Shown piece after piece: positions 9,400 to 18,006 of a DNA stretch of 64,000 bases. Position 1 is the stretch's first letter; each line of letters starts with the position of its first letter. This stretch comes from Paenibacillus senegalimassiliensis (GTDB lineage: Bacteria; Bacillota; Bacilli; Paenibacillales; Paenibacillaceae): contig NZ_LN909046.1 of NCBI RefSeq assembly GCF_001486585.1, positions 372,001 to 436,000 of the forward strand. The letters are read 5' to 3'. Position numbers and translations under genes: made by a program. A model generated the notes under the pieces. The model did not search any database. It saw only the letters and a list, made by a program, of their open reading frames with translations, and had not been told where the DNA came from.

Positions 9400-9530
9400 A
9401 GCCGACATCATATTTTGCAAGCACCCCGCCGGACGTATTGGTTACAGAGAGCTATGCTTGATTTTCCGTCCAATACGTCCGTGCGATCAGCCAACTCATT
9501 TTTGAGGCGGCAGGGTGCTTCTTTTTTTTG
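9400..9530 (+). ncRNA. Candidate structured RNA upstream of the HIT gene
   Basis: After the extended -10 promoter the sequence can fold into a three-way junction. P1 pairs AAGCACCC (9419-9426) with GGGTGCTT (9513-9520) and continues with CGCC/GGCG. P2 is a perfect 11-bp helix, GGACGTATTGG (9431-9441) with CCAATACGTCC (9470-9480). P3 is CTCA-TTTT-TGAG (9495-9506). P1 is followed at once by a run of 8 T and then more T, as expected for intrinsic termination. I do not recognise the family. It could be a small RNA or a leader that attenuates the HIT gene 80 bp downstream. The fold is by eye; transcription is inferred. Confidence 0.5.
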
Positions 9531-9610
9531 TCTTTTTTCGGTATCATACGAGTAGTGGTGTTGGGGCGTGTCTGAGAACGCTCTAGTAACAGAACTAGGA
9601 GGACTTTCTC

Positions 9611-9976
9611 ATGGATAACTGTTTGTTTTGCAAAATTATCGAAGGAACCATTCCATCCAACAAGGTTTACGAGGATGAGCGTTTTTTGGCATTTCATGAT
9701 ATTCAGCCGGCTGCACCGACTCATGTATTGATCATTCCCAAGAAGCATATCGGGTCGATGAATGAGGTTGCTCCCGAGGATTTTGTCCTCATCGGGGAGA
9801 TGCATCGAATTGCCCAGGACCTGGCTGGAAAGCTGGGAATCGCGGAGAGTGGGTACCGTCTTATCAATAACTGCGGACCTGATAGTGGACAAGCGGTACA
9901 GCATATTCATTATCACTTGCTAGGAGGCGCCAAGCTTGGTGCCTTGGTACAGTCCTCAAATTCGCACGCATTATGA
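9611..9976 (+). CDS. HIT family nucleotide-binding hydrolase
   Basis: This 121-residue histidine-triad protein of the HinT/Hit branch is expected to hydrolyse purine nucleoside phosphoramidates and AMP-lysine-type adducts. The signature QHIHYHLLGG places the triad at H98, H100 and H102, and N87 with the NCGPDSGQAVQH segment is typical. CLFCKIIEG at the N-terminus also fits the family. An AGGAGG ribosome site precedes ATG 9611. The gene stands between a predicted structured RNA and the rpsU promoter. Confidence 0.93.
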   Translation: MDNCLFCKIIEGTIPSNKVYEDERFLAFHDIQPAAPTHVLIIPKKHIGSMNEVAPEDFVLIGEMHRIAQDLAGKLGIAESGYRLINNCGPDSGQAVQHIHYHLLGGAKLGALVQSSNSHAL

Positions 9977-10020
9977 ATGATTGCTAGAGAAATTGGAAGA
10001 GAAAAAACCGGGCGCCCAGG

Positions 10021-10050
10021 TTGACACGTTATTTCCCTTTCCCCTATAAT
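10021..10050 (+). promoter_or_regulatory. Sigma-A promoter of rpsU
   Basis: TTGACA (10021-10026) and TATAAT (10045-10050) are both perfect consensus hexamers, 18 bp apart. This is the strongest promoter seen in the window, fitting a ribosomal protein gene. The start of transcription would be near 10057, about 50 bases before the rpsU GTG. Confidence 0.85.
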
Positions 10051-10108
10051 GAAGTTTGATGAACCGTGTTATGCTCTTGGACGGTCTGGTCGGAGGGAGG
10101 GAAAACTG

Positions 10109-10282
10109 GTGTCTGAAACTAAAGTTCGCAAAAACGAGACAATTGATGCTGCACTTCGTCGCTTTAAACGTTCCATCGCGAAAGATGGAGTATTGGCTGA
10201 GGTGAAGAAACGCAAGCATTATGAAAAGCCAAGCGTTAAGCGCAAGAAAAAGTCCGAGGCTGCTCGTAAGAGAAAGTTTTAG
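10109..10282 (+). CDS. rpsU: 30S ribosomal protein S21
   Basis: The 57-residue basic protein joins the small subunit near the 16S 3' end. The GTG at 10109 was chosen because GGAGGGAGGG ends 8 bases upstream and the product ([13 protein letters not shown]...) then has exactly the length of Bacillus S21. The C-terminus [18 protein letters not shown] is nearly invariant in Firmicutes. It is followed after 16 bp by yqeY, as in Bacillus. dnaG and sigA, its partners in the enterobacterial macromolecular synthesis operon, lie 12.6 kb downstream here. Confidence 0.97.
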   Translation: MSETKVRKNETIDAALRRFKRSIAKDGVLAEVKKRKHYEKPSVKRKKKSEAARKRKF

Positions 10283-10298
10283 GAGGATTTAGTCAACG

Positions 10299-10742
10299 AT
10301 GAATCTTAGCGAGCGATTGAACGAAGATATGAAGCAGGCGATGAGGAATCAAGACAAGTTCAAGCTCTCCACCATACGAATGGTTCGTGCTACGATAAAG
10401 AATCTTGAAATAGATTTGAAAAGAACTTTGAACGATAACGAAGTGCTTGATATCCTAAGTCGTGAAATCAAACAGCGCAAAGATGCCCTCCAAGAATTTG
10501 AAAAAGCGGGTCGTGACGATCTTGCCCAGCAAGTGAAAGCGGAAGCGGAGATTCTTGCGGAATACCTCCCGGAACAGCTTTCTGAAGAAGAAATTAAAGT
10601 CATTGTACAGCAGACCATCCAGGAAACCGGTGCTTCTTCTAAAGCCGAAATGGGGAAAGTGATGAGTGCCTTGATGCCTAAGGTCAAAGGCCTGGCGGAC
10701 GGCAGACTTGTCAATCAGGTAGTTCAGCAACTCCTGCCATAA
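10299..10742 (+). CDS. yqeY: GatB/YqeY domain protein
   Basis: The 147-residue protein of the YqeY family resembles the C-terminal tRNA-binding tail of the amidotransferase subunit GatB. Its precise role is not established. The family pattern is visible: MNLSERLNEDMKQAMRNQDK at the start, then LSREIKQRKDALQEFEKAGRDDL, AEAEILAEYLPEQLSEEEI and a GKVMSALMPKVKG segment. AGGAGG lies upstream. It is co-transcribed with rpsU, and a clear terminator begins 11 bp after the stop. Confidence 0.93.
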   Translation: MNLSERLNEDMKQAMRNQDKFKLSTIRMVRATIKNLEIDLKRTLNDNEVLDILSREIKQRKDALQEFEKAGRDDLAQQVKAEAEILAEYLPEQLSEEEIKVIVQQTIQETGASSKAEMGKVMSALMPKVKGLADGRLVNQVVQQLLP

Positions 10743-10753
10743 CTCTCACAGAT

Positions 10754-10788
10754 AAACACCTCCTACATTTATGTAGGGGGTGTTTTTT
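10754..10788 (+). terminator. Intrinsic terminator of rpsU-yqeY
   Basis: AAACACC-TCCTACA pairs with TGTAGGGGGTGTTT around a TTTA loop, and a run of six T follows. It ends the rpsU-yqeY transcript before the sporulation promoter of yqfC. Confidence 0.9.
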
Positions 10789-10804
10789 GCTTTGTGCTCC
10801 TTTC

Positions 10805-10833
10805 TCATAAATCTGCGGGACCTCGCATAATTT
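10805..10833 (+). promoter_or_regulatory. Predicted sigma-E promoter of yqfC-yqfD
   Basis: TCATAAA (10805-10811) and CATAATTT (10826-10833) are 14 bp apart. They fit the sigma-E pattern (KMATATT, 14-15 bp, CATAnnnT) and lie just upstream of the yqfC ribosome site. The yqfC-yqfD genes of Bacillus subtilis belong to the mother-cell sigma-E regulon, which supports the call. No sigma-A match was found here. Confidence 0.6.
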
Positions 10834-10862
10834 GTACAGTAGGGGAAGGAGGATTGCCTCAT

Positions 10863-11150
10863 ATGAGCCGGTTTGCCCGGAAAATCCGTAAGTGGACGGT
10901 CGATGCGCTCGACCTGCCCAGCGATCTCGTATTTGATCTGCCCAGGCTCACCTTAATTGGTGGACGGCAGCTTTACATAGAAAATCATCGCGGCGTGATT
11001 CATTTCTCTGCTGAGGTGCTGCAATTGGCGCTGCGTCAAGGGACTTTGGAAGTAGAGGGACAGGACTTGGTAATCAAGGCAATTATGCCCGAAGAGGTAG
11101 TCGTAGAAGGCCGAATCTTGGGGATTAAATATCGTGAAACGGAGGAATAA
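10863..11150 (+). CDS. yqfC: Sporulation protein YqfC
   Basis: This small conserved protein of endospore formers has unknown biochemistry and is expressed in the mother cell in Bacillus. ATG 10863 (MSRFARKIRKW) is preceded by AAGGAGG and gives 95 residues, matching YqfC (93). The longer frame back to 10794 has no ribosome site and runs into the promoter. The core pattern LDLPSDLVFDLPRLTLIGGRQLYIENHRG is characteristic. It lies 3 bp upstream of yqfD. Confidence 0.9.
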   Translation: MSRFARKIRKWTVDALDLPSDLVFDLPRLTLIGGRQLYIENHRGVIHFSAEVLQLALRQGTLEVEGQDLVIKAIMPEEVVVEGRILGIKYRETEE

Positions 11151-11153
11151 CCT

Positions 11154-12335
11154 GTGAAATCATCCATTCTTTCTTTAGTCCGAGGCGTCGTTACCATCAC
11201 GGTTCGTGGAGAGTCGCTTGAGGGGTTTGTCAATGAACTGTCCAGGCAAGGGATCGGCGTATGGGATGTCAAGCCTTTGTCTGAAGGGCGGATGGATATG
11301 AAGCTTCCGCTTGCTGACTTCTTTCGCTTGCGTCCGCTTCTGAAAAGGACAGGCTGCCGTATGAGAGTACGTCATCGCTCTGGCCTGCCTTTCATGTGGG
11401 CCAAGATGTGGAAACGGAAAGGCTTTATCATCGGCTTTGCTCTATTCCTTACGGCTGTGATAGGGTTATCTTCGCTTGTATGGGACGTTGAGGTGAAAGG
11501 CAATGAGTTGATCCCTGTCGAGGACGTTCTTCAGGTGGCCAAGCAGGAGGGGGTTTATCCATTTCAATGGATATTCCGCTTGCCTGAGCAGGACAAGCTA
11601 TCTGCAAGCATGACTCGTAAGCTGCCTGGGGCATCCTGGGTGGGGGTGACGAGAAGTGGTACCCGGATTACGATTCAATTGGTAGAGTCGACAAGACCGA
11701 AGGAGCAGGCGCTGCGTAATCCACATCACTTGGTCAGCAAGTATGATGCTGTCATTACGCATATTTATGCGGAGAAGGGGCAACCCGAGGTGGGTAAGAA
11801 TGATAGGGTCAAGAAAGGCCAGGTGCTTGTATCGGGAATTCAGGGCGGGAAGGCAGTGGTATCCAAAGCGGAGATTCGCGGTCTGGTCTGGCATGAATAT
11901 AAGATTGAGGTGCCGCTGGTCTATAAGCAAAAGGTATATACGGGCGACCGCAAACAACGCGGTTATTTATATTTTGGCAAAACGGCTGTTCAGTTAACCG
12001 GGTATGGCAAGGTGCCCTTTATTCAAGCGGAAACGTTAACCGAAATGGACCCGTTAACCTGGCGCAGCTTCCAACTTCCAATCGGCTGGATGTCGGAAAA
12101 GATCCTGGAGACGGCAGAGATGGAGTTGAAGCGTACGGACGAGCAGGCACAGCAGCAGGGAATCGAACGGGTGAAACGCGATATTCTGGCTAAATATGGG
12201 GTCGATAGCGTCATTTTGAACCAAAAAATTTTGCATGAGAAGACGGAGAATGGTAAAGTTTATATGAAAGTGCATTTCGAAGTAGAGCAAAATATTGCTG
12301 AAGAGGTGCCTATAGTACAAGATCAAGGAGAATGA
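11154..12335 (+). CDS. yqfD: Sporulation protein YqfD
   Basis: A 393-residue membrane protein of the YqfD family, found in spore formers. The start is GTG 11154, with GGAGGAATAACCT overlapping the yqfC stop. A cytoplasmic N-terminal part (about 1-88) is followed by one transmembrane helix (KGFIIGFALFLTAVIGLSSL, about 89-108). A long extracytoplasmic region follows, beginning WDVEVKGNELIPVEDVL, which resembles the POTRA-like fold of FtsQ-type proteins. Its role in sporulation is not defined. It is coupled to yqfC, and phoH begins 7 bp after it. Confidence 0.93.
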   Translation: MKSSILSLVRGVVTITVRGESLEGFVNELSRQGIGVWDVKPLSEGRMDMKLPLADFFRLRPLLKRTGCRMRVRHRSGLPFMWAKMWKRKGFIIGFALFLTAVIGLSSLVWDVEVKGNELIPVEDVLQVAKQEGVYPFQWIFRLPEQDKLSASMTRKLPGASWVGVTRSGTRITIQLVESTRPKEQALRNPHHLVSKYDAVITHIYAEKGQPEVGKNDRVKKGQVLVSGIQGGKAVVSKAEIRGLVWHEYKIEVPLVYKQKVYTGDRKQRGYLYFGKTAVQLTGYGKVPFIQAETLTEMDPLTWRSFQLPIGWMSEKILETAEMELKRTDEQAQQQGIERVKRDILAKYGVDSVILNQKILHEKTENGKVYMKVHFEVEQNIAEEVPIVQDQGE

Positions 12336-12341
12336 GTCTAT

Positions 12342-13313
12342 TTGTCGGAACAACTGGTGAACCTTAAATTATCGCTTCAGAGTGCGGCTGAAGGACTTTC
12401 ATTGTTCGGCCCTCAGGATGTGTTTTTGAAATTAATCGAACAGCATATGCAGGCGAATATTGTTTTACGGGAATCCGAAATTGTGATTCGTGGGGAACAA
12501 CGGGAAGCAGAAAAGGCGGAGCAGTTGTTCGCGGTATTGCTCCAATTGATTCGGAACGGCTATATTCTGACCGAAAGAGATGTGCTTTATGCCATCGATT
12601 TGGCTAAAGATTTTCGCGCCGATCAACTGCTGGATTTATATAAAGGTGAAATTGCTGTTACTTACCGGGGCAAGCCTATTCGGGTCAAGACGATCGGTCA
12701 GAAGCATTACGTAACGACGATCAAGAAACGGGATATCGTCTTCGGTATCGGGCCGGCAGGGACGGGGAAAACCTACCTTGCCGTTGTTTTGGCGATTACA
12801 GCCCTCAAGGAGGGTTCAGTCAAGCGCATCGTCCTGACTCGCCCTGCCGTTGAGGCCGGCGAGAGTCTGGGCTTCCTACCAGGTGACCTGCAAGAGAAGG
12901 TAGACCCTTATTTGCGGCCGTTATATGATGCGCTTTACGATGTCATGGGTATGGAGCAGACGGCTAAGGCACTGGAACGTGGATTGATCGAGATTGCGCC
13001 GCTCGCGTATATGCGCGGACGGACGCTGGATGACTCGTTTATTATTTTGGATGAAGCGCAGAACACAACGCCGGAGCAAATGAAAATGTTCTTGACCCGT
13101 CTTGGCTTTGGGTCCAAGATGGTGATTACCGGCGACGTCACACAAATTGATCTGCCCAAGGGGAAGAAGTCCGGGCTTGTTGAGGCAAAGACTATCTTAA
13201 GCGGGATCGAAGAGATCGGGTTTGTATATTTTGACGAATCCGACGTCGTTCGCCACTCGCTGGTGCAGAAGATCATCGTTGCATACGATCGTGCTGCCGA
13301 AAATCAAGGGTAA
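12342..13313 (+). CDS. phoH: PhoH family ATPase
   Basis: A 323-residue PhoH-like P-loop ATPase with an N-terminal RNA-binding-like region. Family members are linked to RNA metabolism and sit next to ybeY in many bacteria. Walker A is GPAGTGKT (about 137-144) and Walker B is FIILDEAQNTTPEQMK, followed by TGDVTQIDLP. The start is TTG 12342: AAGGAGA lies just upstream and no ATG or GTG in frame is better placed. A second PhoH-type ATPase, with a PIN domain, is at 47646. Confidence 0.95.
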   Translation: MSEQLVNLKLSLQSAAEGLSLFGPQDVFLKLIEQHMQANIVLRESEIVIRGEQREAEKAEQLFAVLLQLIRNGYILTERDVLYAIDLAKDFRADQLLDLYKGEIAVTYRGKPIRVKTIGQKHYVTTIKKRDIVFGIGPAGTGKTYLAVVLAITALKEGSVKRIVLTRPAVEAGESLGFLPGDLQEKVDPYLRPLYDALYDVMGMEQTAKALERGLIEIAPLAYMRGRTLDDSFIILDEAQNTTPEQMKMFLTRLGFGSKMVITGDVTQIDLPKGKKSGLVEAKTILSGIEEIGFVYFDESDVVRHSLVQKIIVAYDRAAENQG

Positions 13314-13360
13314 GCTTCGGGTTAGGCCAGAGGTTTGCTTTGTTCAGGAGGGCTGTCTTT

Positions 13361-15652
13361 ATGACGAATCACGATCAGCAAAAGAAAAATGAGTTTCCTT
13401 CCAAAATTACGGGTTGGAAACATAGTGTAGCGGTCCGGTATGCTTTGTTTGTGGTGCTTGTTATTATGCTGTATGTCAGCCTGGCGCCCAAATTGCTGCC
13501 CGAAACTTATGATATTGCGGTAGGCATGCCAAGCGACAAGGAAATTTTGGCACCTATGGACATTCCGGACACCAAGGCTACGTTAAAGGCACAGGAGGAA
13601 GCGGCCGAGAAAGAAGGTCAGGTGTTTACCATCCTTCCTCTTCGCAATGAAGCGTTGGTCGGGCAAATGCTTGACCGGATTTTTCGTCTGAATCAGGATG
13701 ATCAGGTATCTGAGGATGACAAGATCAAGATTTATCGCGAGGAATTGCCACAGCGCGTCAAGGATCATGTTCAGAACTTTATCATGAATAACCGCAATTC
13801 CAGTACATACTCCGCGACGCTCTTTGAAGAGGTTACGCAACGAGTGGATGAGCAGCAATACCACATCTCGGAGGAAACCTTTATCAAAATTCCGCGTCTG
13901 ACAGCCGAGGACATCAATGAGATGAAGCCGGTTGCTGCAGATATTGTTGCCAGACTTACTGCTGATCCGATTGTAGAGGCTCAGGCGGCACGGGCCAAGG
14001 TAGCGGAGATGGTGAGTACAAGCTCACTGAGTAAGCGAACCTCGCGCGAAGTCGTGCAAGAACTTGCCCGTCTATCCATTACAGCCAACAAGTTCTACGA
14101 TGAAGAGGCGACAAAGGCAGCGAAGGTAGAGGCACGGGAGAACACACCAACTGTGTATATCAAGCAAGGGGATGTGCTCGTCGGCAAGGGTGAGAAAATT
14201 ACCCAGGAAATGTACACGCTGCTGGAAAAAAACGGACTGTTGAAGGATGAGGTCAATTATTCACCACAGTTCGGCTTGGTGTTGTTTTCGCTATTGATGG
14301 CTATCGGGCTCATTATGTACATCCGTCAGTCCGAGGGTGCAAGTCGGTTTAAGTATAACAACTCACAGTTTGTCATGCTGTTGTTGATTATTTTGATCAC
14401 CATAACTTCTATGCATGTTATCAATATTTTGCAGAATGAGCAGCGGCCGTATATCGGTTACTTGGCTCCTATCGCTACCGGTGCCATGCTGATTACCTTG
14501 TTGCTGGATTTACCGCTGGCCTATATCTGCTCGATTTTGTTCAGTATTCTGGCAAGCATTATTTTGAATCAGCGGCAAAATGAAATCTTTGACTTCCAAT
14601 TTGGCTTCTTTGCCTTTGTGATTTCGTTTGCTTCGATCTTTGCAATTCATCGGGCAAGCCAGCGTTCCTCACTGCTTAAGGCGGGGATCATGATTTGCCT
14701 GTTCGGTTCCTTGTCGATCTTTACGATGCTGCTGATCGGCAATAAGGACTGGACTCAGGAAAGTACCTTGTATGCCTTGGGCTTCTCTATTGCAGGGGGC
14801 TTATTGACGACCATTCTGGTCATCGGCCTGATGCCGTTCTTCGAAGCATCCTTTGGCATTCTATCCGCACTCAAGCTTGTAGAGCTGTCGAACCCGAACC
14901 ATCCGTTGCTTCGCAAGCTGCTGACGGAAACACCGGGGACTTATCATCATAGTGTCATGGTAGGTAATCTGTCAGAGGCGGCTGCTGAAGCGATTGGCGC
15001 CAATGGACTGCTCTGCCGAGTCGGGTCGTATTATCACGATATCGGCAAGACGAAGCGACCAAGTTATTTTATTGAGAACCAGAACAATATGGAAAATCCG
15101 CATGATTTTATCGATCCCAAGTTAAGCAAATCGATTATTATCGCCCATGCCCGGGATGGCGTGGAAATGCAGAAGGATTATAAGTTGCCTAAGCCGATTC
15201 GGGATATTGCGGAGCAGCATCACGGGACAACGTTCCTGCATTATTTCTATCATAAAGCGTTGCGTCTGGCCGAGGAGCAAGGGGTTGAGCCTGATTTTAC
15301 CGAGGAAGACTTCCGTTACCCGGGTCCTAAGGCGCAGTCCAAGGAAGCTGCTGTGGTCGGCATTGCCGACAGCGTGGAAGCTGCGGTGCGCTCATTACGC
15401 AAGCCTACGGTGGAGCAAGTAGAGTCGATGATTGAGAAGATTATCAAGAGCCGTCTTGATGATCATCAATTTAATGAATGTGATTTGACGATGAGAGAAC
15501 TTGATTTAATTGCCCAGACATTGAAAGAGACGGTAATGGGGATCTTCCACTCTCGGATCGAGTATCCGGAAGAAATGAAGAAGCATAAGGAAAACGAGGA
15601 GAAAGACAGGGGGCAGAAGCTGAATGAGCCTGGAACTGGCTTGGAGCAATGA
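13361..15652 (+). CDS. pgpH: 7TM-HD cyclic-di-AMP phosphodiesterase (PgpH/YqfF)
   Basis: A 763-residue membrane HD hydrolase. Family members such as Listeria PgpH split c-di-AMP to pApA. Order: N-terminal membrane helix (about 22-42), a large extracellular 7TMR-HDED domain (to about 300), seven transmembrane helices (about 305-510), then a cytoplasmic HD domain. HHSVMVGNLSEAAAE and YYHDIGKTKRPSYF supply the histidines, with H559/D560 as the HD pair. ATG 13361 is preceded by CAGGAGGG; the upstream TTG at 13340 lies before this site and is unlikely. Its end overlaps ybeY by 29 bp. Confidence 0.95.
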   Translation: MTNHDQQKKNEFPSKITGWKHSVAVRYALFVVLVIMLYVSLAPKLLPETYDIAVGMPSDKEILAPMDIPDTKATLKAQEEAAEKEGQVFTILPLRNEALVGQMLDRIFRLNQDDQVSEDDKIKIYREELPQRVKDHVQNFIMNNRNSSTYSATLFEEVTQRVDEQQYHISEETFIKIPRLTAEDINEMKPVAADIVARLTADPIVEAQAARAKVAEMVSTSSLSKRTSREVVQELARLSITANKFYDEEATKAAKVEARENTPTVYIKQGDVLVGKGEKITQEMYTLLEKNGLLKDEVNYSPQFGLVLFSLLMAIGLIMYIRQSEGASRFKYNNSQFVMLLLIILITITSMHVINILQNEQRPYIGYLAPIATGAMLITLLLDLPLAYICSILFSILASIILNQRQNEIFDFQFGFFAFVISFASIFAIHRASQRSSLLKAGIMICLFGSLSIFTMLLIGNKDWTQESTLYALGFSIAGGLLTTILVIGLMPFFEASFGILSALKLVELSNPNHPLLRKLLTETPGTYHHSVMVGNLSEAAAEAIGANGLLCRVGSYYHDIGKTKRPSYFIENQNNMENPHDFIDPKLSKSIIIAHARDGVEMQKDYKLPKPIRDIAEQHHGTTFLHYFYHKALRLAEEQGVEPDFTEEDFRYPGPKAQSKEAAVVGIADSVEAAVRSLRKPTVEQVESMIEKIIKSRLDDHQFNECDLTMRELDLIAQTLKETVMGIFHSRIEYPEEMKKHKENEEKDRGQKLNEPGTGLEQ

Positions 15653-16121
15653 GCAAGATAAGATGGAGATTGATGAGCATCTGATCGATCTGCTTGATAA
15701 AGCGTTGCAAATCGCCGCTGAGGCGGAAGGAATTACAGAAGGTGAGGTAGCACTGACCTTTGTGGATGACGAAGCTATTCATGAGTTGAATCGGGATTAC
15801 CGGGGGATCGACCGGCCTACCGATGTGCTTTCCTTTGCCATGAATGAATCGCTGGATGACGAATTGGAAATTGTGTACGAACTGGAAGAAGACGAGGAAG
15901 TGGATGGTCTGACCGATGTGCTGGGAGATATCATCATCTCGGTGGATCGGGCCAAGCTGCAAAGTGAAGATTACGGGCACTCCCTGGAGCGAGAGATTGG
16001 CTTTCTATTCGTTCACGGCTTCTTACATTTGATTGGATATGATCATCAGGACGCCGAGAGTGAAGCGGAAATGATGGGCAAGCAAGAAGCGGCATTGGCC
16101 CGCGTCGGGTTGATGCGCTGA
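15624..16121 (+). CDS. ybeY: Endoribonuclease YbeY (rRNA maturation factor)
   Basis: YbeY is a zinc-dependent RNase acting in 16S rRNA 3'-end maturation and 70S quality control. The 165-residue protein holds the zinc motif HGFLHLIGYDH (HGxLHLxGYDHxxD) near the C-terminus and the family segment DRPTDVLSFAMNE. An acidic insertion (EDEEVDG) separates these. It starts inside the end of pgpH and its stop shares one base with the dgkA start (TGATG), so translation is coupled on both sides. Confidence 0.96.
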   Translation: MSLELAWSNEQDKMEIDEHLIDLLDKALQIAAEAEGITEGEVALTFVDDEAIHELNRDYRGIDRPTDVLSFAMNESLDDELEIVYELEEDEEVDGLTDVLGDIIISVDRAKLQSEDYGHSLEREIGFLFVHGFLHLIGYDHQDAESEAEMMGKQEAALARVGLMR

Positions 16122-16492
16122 TGAAGCCGACCCGCCACTGGAGCTCGACCTTTCGTTATGCACTGGAGGGAATTGTATCTTCCCTCAGAACTCAACGTAA
16201 TCTAAGAGTCCATTGTGTGGTTGCGGTGCTGGTGATGGTCGCTTCCATCGTTTTGTCTCTGCCTGTCAGAGATGTGGCTTTGCTATTGCTGGTCATCGCG
16301 TTGGTCATTTCGCTGGAACTGGTCAATACGGCTATTGAGGCGGCAGTGGACCTAGCCGAGCCGGGTTGGCATCGTTTAGGGAAGATCGCCAAGGATGCTG
16401 CAGCCGGAGCAGTGCTGGTTGCCGCGGTGTTTGCCGTGGTGATCGGACTTCTGTTATTTTATGAACCGGTAACCTGCCTGCTTGGGTTGTGA
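16121..16492 (+). CDS. dgkA: Diacylglycerol/undecaprenol kinase
   Basis: A 123-residue integral membrane kinase of the DgkA family. In Gram-positives it phosphorylates undecaprenol (and diacylglycerol) to recycle the cell-wall lipid carrier. The signature ELVNTAIEAAVDLAE holds the catalytic glutamates. Three transmembrane segments are visible: about 32-50, 53-70 and 94-116. RNLRVH before the first helix is also typical. It is coupled to ybeY by a one-base overlap. Confidence 0.93.
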   Translation: MKPTRHWSSTFRYALEGIVSSLRTQRNLRVHCVVAVLVMVASIVLSLPVRDVALLLLVIALVISLELVNTAIEAAVDLAEPGWHRLGKIAKDAAAGAVLVAAVFAVVIGLLLFYEPVTCLLGL

Positions 16493-16509
16493 GGAGAGGG
16501 AAGAAATTG

Positions 16510-16923
16510 ATGGATGACATTCAATTGATACAGGAAGCGATACAAGCTCGGAAGGCAGCCTATATTCCCTACTCGGGGTTTGGGGTAGGGGCCGCCTTAC
16601 TGGACGAGAAGGGGCAGGTTCATCGCGGCTGCAATGTGGAGAATGCTGCTTATAACCCAACGAATTGCGCGGAGCGGACGGCATTATTCCGGGCCATCGC
16701 AGACGGCCACAGGCCAGGAACATTTCGCGCTTTAGCTGTAGTTGGAGATACGGACGAACCCATTGCACCTTGTGGTGTTTGTCGGCAGGTGTTGCTGGAA
16801 TTGTGCGGACCGGATATGCCGGTGATTTTGGGTAATCTTAAGGGGAATATCCGCCGTACGACGGTCGGGGAACTGCTTCCCTTCGCATTTGCTCCGTCCC
16901 ATTTGGACGAGCCTCAATCTTAA
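16510..16923 (+). CDS. cdd: Cytidine deaminase
   Basis: A zinc enzyme that deaminates cytidine and deoxycytidine in pyrimidine salvage. ATG 16510 (MDDIQLI) follows a GAGGAGAGGG site and gives 137 residues, like Bacillus Cdd (136). The upstream GTG 16489 overlaps dgkA and lies before that site. Motifs: YIPYSGFGVGAAL, then NPTNCAERTAL (zinc Cys and catalytic Glu) and PCGVCRQVL (two zinc cysteines). That is the three-cysteine zinc site of the tetrameric class. Confidence 0.96.
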   Translation: MDDIQLIQEAIQARKAAYIPYSGFGVGAALLDEKGQVHRGCNVENAAYNPTNCAERTALFRAIADGHRPGTFRALAVVGDTDEPIAPCGVCRQVLLELCGPDMPVILGNLKGNIRRTTVGELLPFAFAPSHLDEPQS

Positions 16924-16987
16924 TGCATTGAACATTGATTGAATACAGGCTGAAGGGCCGATATGAACGGAAAGGAATCGTGTGCTA

Positions 16988-17890
16988 ATGGCAAAAGCAA
17001 AATTCAAATCAGGCTTTGTGGCGATCATTGGACGGCCGAATGTGGGCAAATCCACGCTCATGAACCAAATCATAGGTCAGAAAATCGCTATTATGTCGGA
17101 TAAACCGCAAACCACGCGGAACAAAATCCATGGGGTCTTTACTTCGGAGGCGATGCAAGTCGTTTTCCTGGATACACCTGGTATCCATAAACGTCAATCC
17201 AAGCTGGGCGATTATATGAACACAACGGCTTTGAGTACACTTGGCGAGGTAGAGGCGGTATTGTTTCTTATAGATGCTGCTGAGGGACTTGGAGGCGGAG
17301 ACCGCTACATTATTGAGCGACTCAAGGATTTGAAGACGCCAGTCATTCTGGTCATGAACAAGATTGACCGCATTGAGCCGGAGCAACTACTGCCCTTGAT
17401 TGAGGAATACAGTAAGCTCTATCCCTTCGCCGAAATTGTGCCAATCTCTGCGATGTTGGGCAACAACGTTAACACTTTGATGGAACAGATTGGAAAATAT
17501 TTGCCGGAAGGTCCGCAATATTACCCAGAAGATCAAGTGACGGATCACCCTGAGCAATTTGTGTGCGCCGAACTGATTCGTGAGAAGATTCTGCATCTTA
17601 CCCGCGAGGAGGTACCGCATTCCATCGCTGTTACCATTGAGGACATGCGAGCAGAGGATAACGGTGTAGTTTATATCTCGGCGGTTATTTTTGTTGAGCG
17701 GGATTCGCAGAAGGGAATTATTATCGGCAAGCAGGGAGCTTTACTGAAAGAAGTTGGCAAGCTGGCTCGTCATGATATCGAGAAGTTGCTTGGCTCAAAA
17801 ATCTTCCTGGAGCTGTGGGTTAAAGTCAAGAAGGACTGGCGTAACCAGGACCGCGTGCTGAAGGATTTGGGCTTTCATAAAGATGCTTAA
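16988..17890 (+). CDS. era: GTPase Era
   Basis: Essential Ras-like GTPase with a KH domain that binds the 16S 3' end during 30S assembly. The 300-residue form starts at ATG 16988, about 9 bases from GGAAAGGA; GTG 16982 is an alternative. G1 is GRPNVGKS (15-22), the switch region has KPQTTRN, G3 is DTPG and G4 is NKID. The KH segment contains [18 protein letters not shown] and ends [11 protein letters not shown]. Confidence 0.97.
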   Translation: MAKAKFKSGFVAIIGRPNVGKSTLMNQIIGQKIAIMSDKPQTTRNKIHGVFTSEAMQVVFLDTPGIHKRQSKLGDYMNTTALSTLGEVEAVLFLIDAAEGLGGGDRYIIERLKDLKTPVILVMNKIDRIEPEQLLPLIEEYSKLYPFAEIVPISAMLGNNVNTLMEQIGKYLPEGPQYYPEDQVTDHPEQFVCAELIREKILHLTREEVPHSIAVTIEDMRAEDNGVVYISAVIFVERDSQKGIIIGKQGALLKEVGKLARHDIEKLLGSKIFLELWVKVKKDWRNQDRVLKDLGFHKDA

Positions 17891-17931
17891 ATAAGTATGG
17901 CCGGATCATCCGGTACTGGGAGTTATTGCAA

Positions 17932-17952
17932 CGCATAGATCGCTTCTATGCG
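17932..17952 (+). other. Hairpin in the era-yqzL gap
   Basis: CGCATAGA and TCTATGCG form a perfect 8-bp stem with a 5-base loop, 42 bp after the era stop. No T-run follows, so it is not an intrinsic terminator. It may protect or process the mRNA between era and yqzL-recO. Function is unknown. Confidence 0.4.
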
Positions 17953-18006
17953 CACATCCTATCTTTGAAGATGCAGGCGTCGTTTCCGAAGAAAGGGTGA
18001 ATACGA

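Noticed and set aside
9346..9555. A 69-codon open frame (MGVMYITDTVSPP...) over the promoter and structured RNA upstream of the HIT gene
   Set aside because: It has no sensible ribosome site, runs through the palindrome and the terminator-like T-run, and its composition is that of non-coding DNA.
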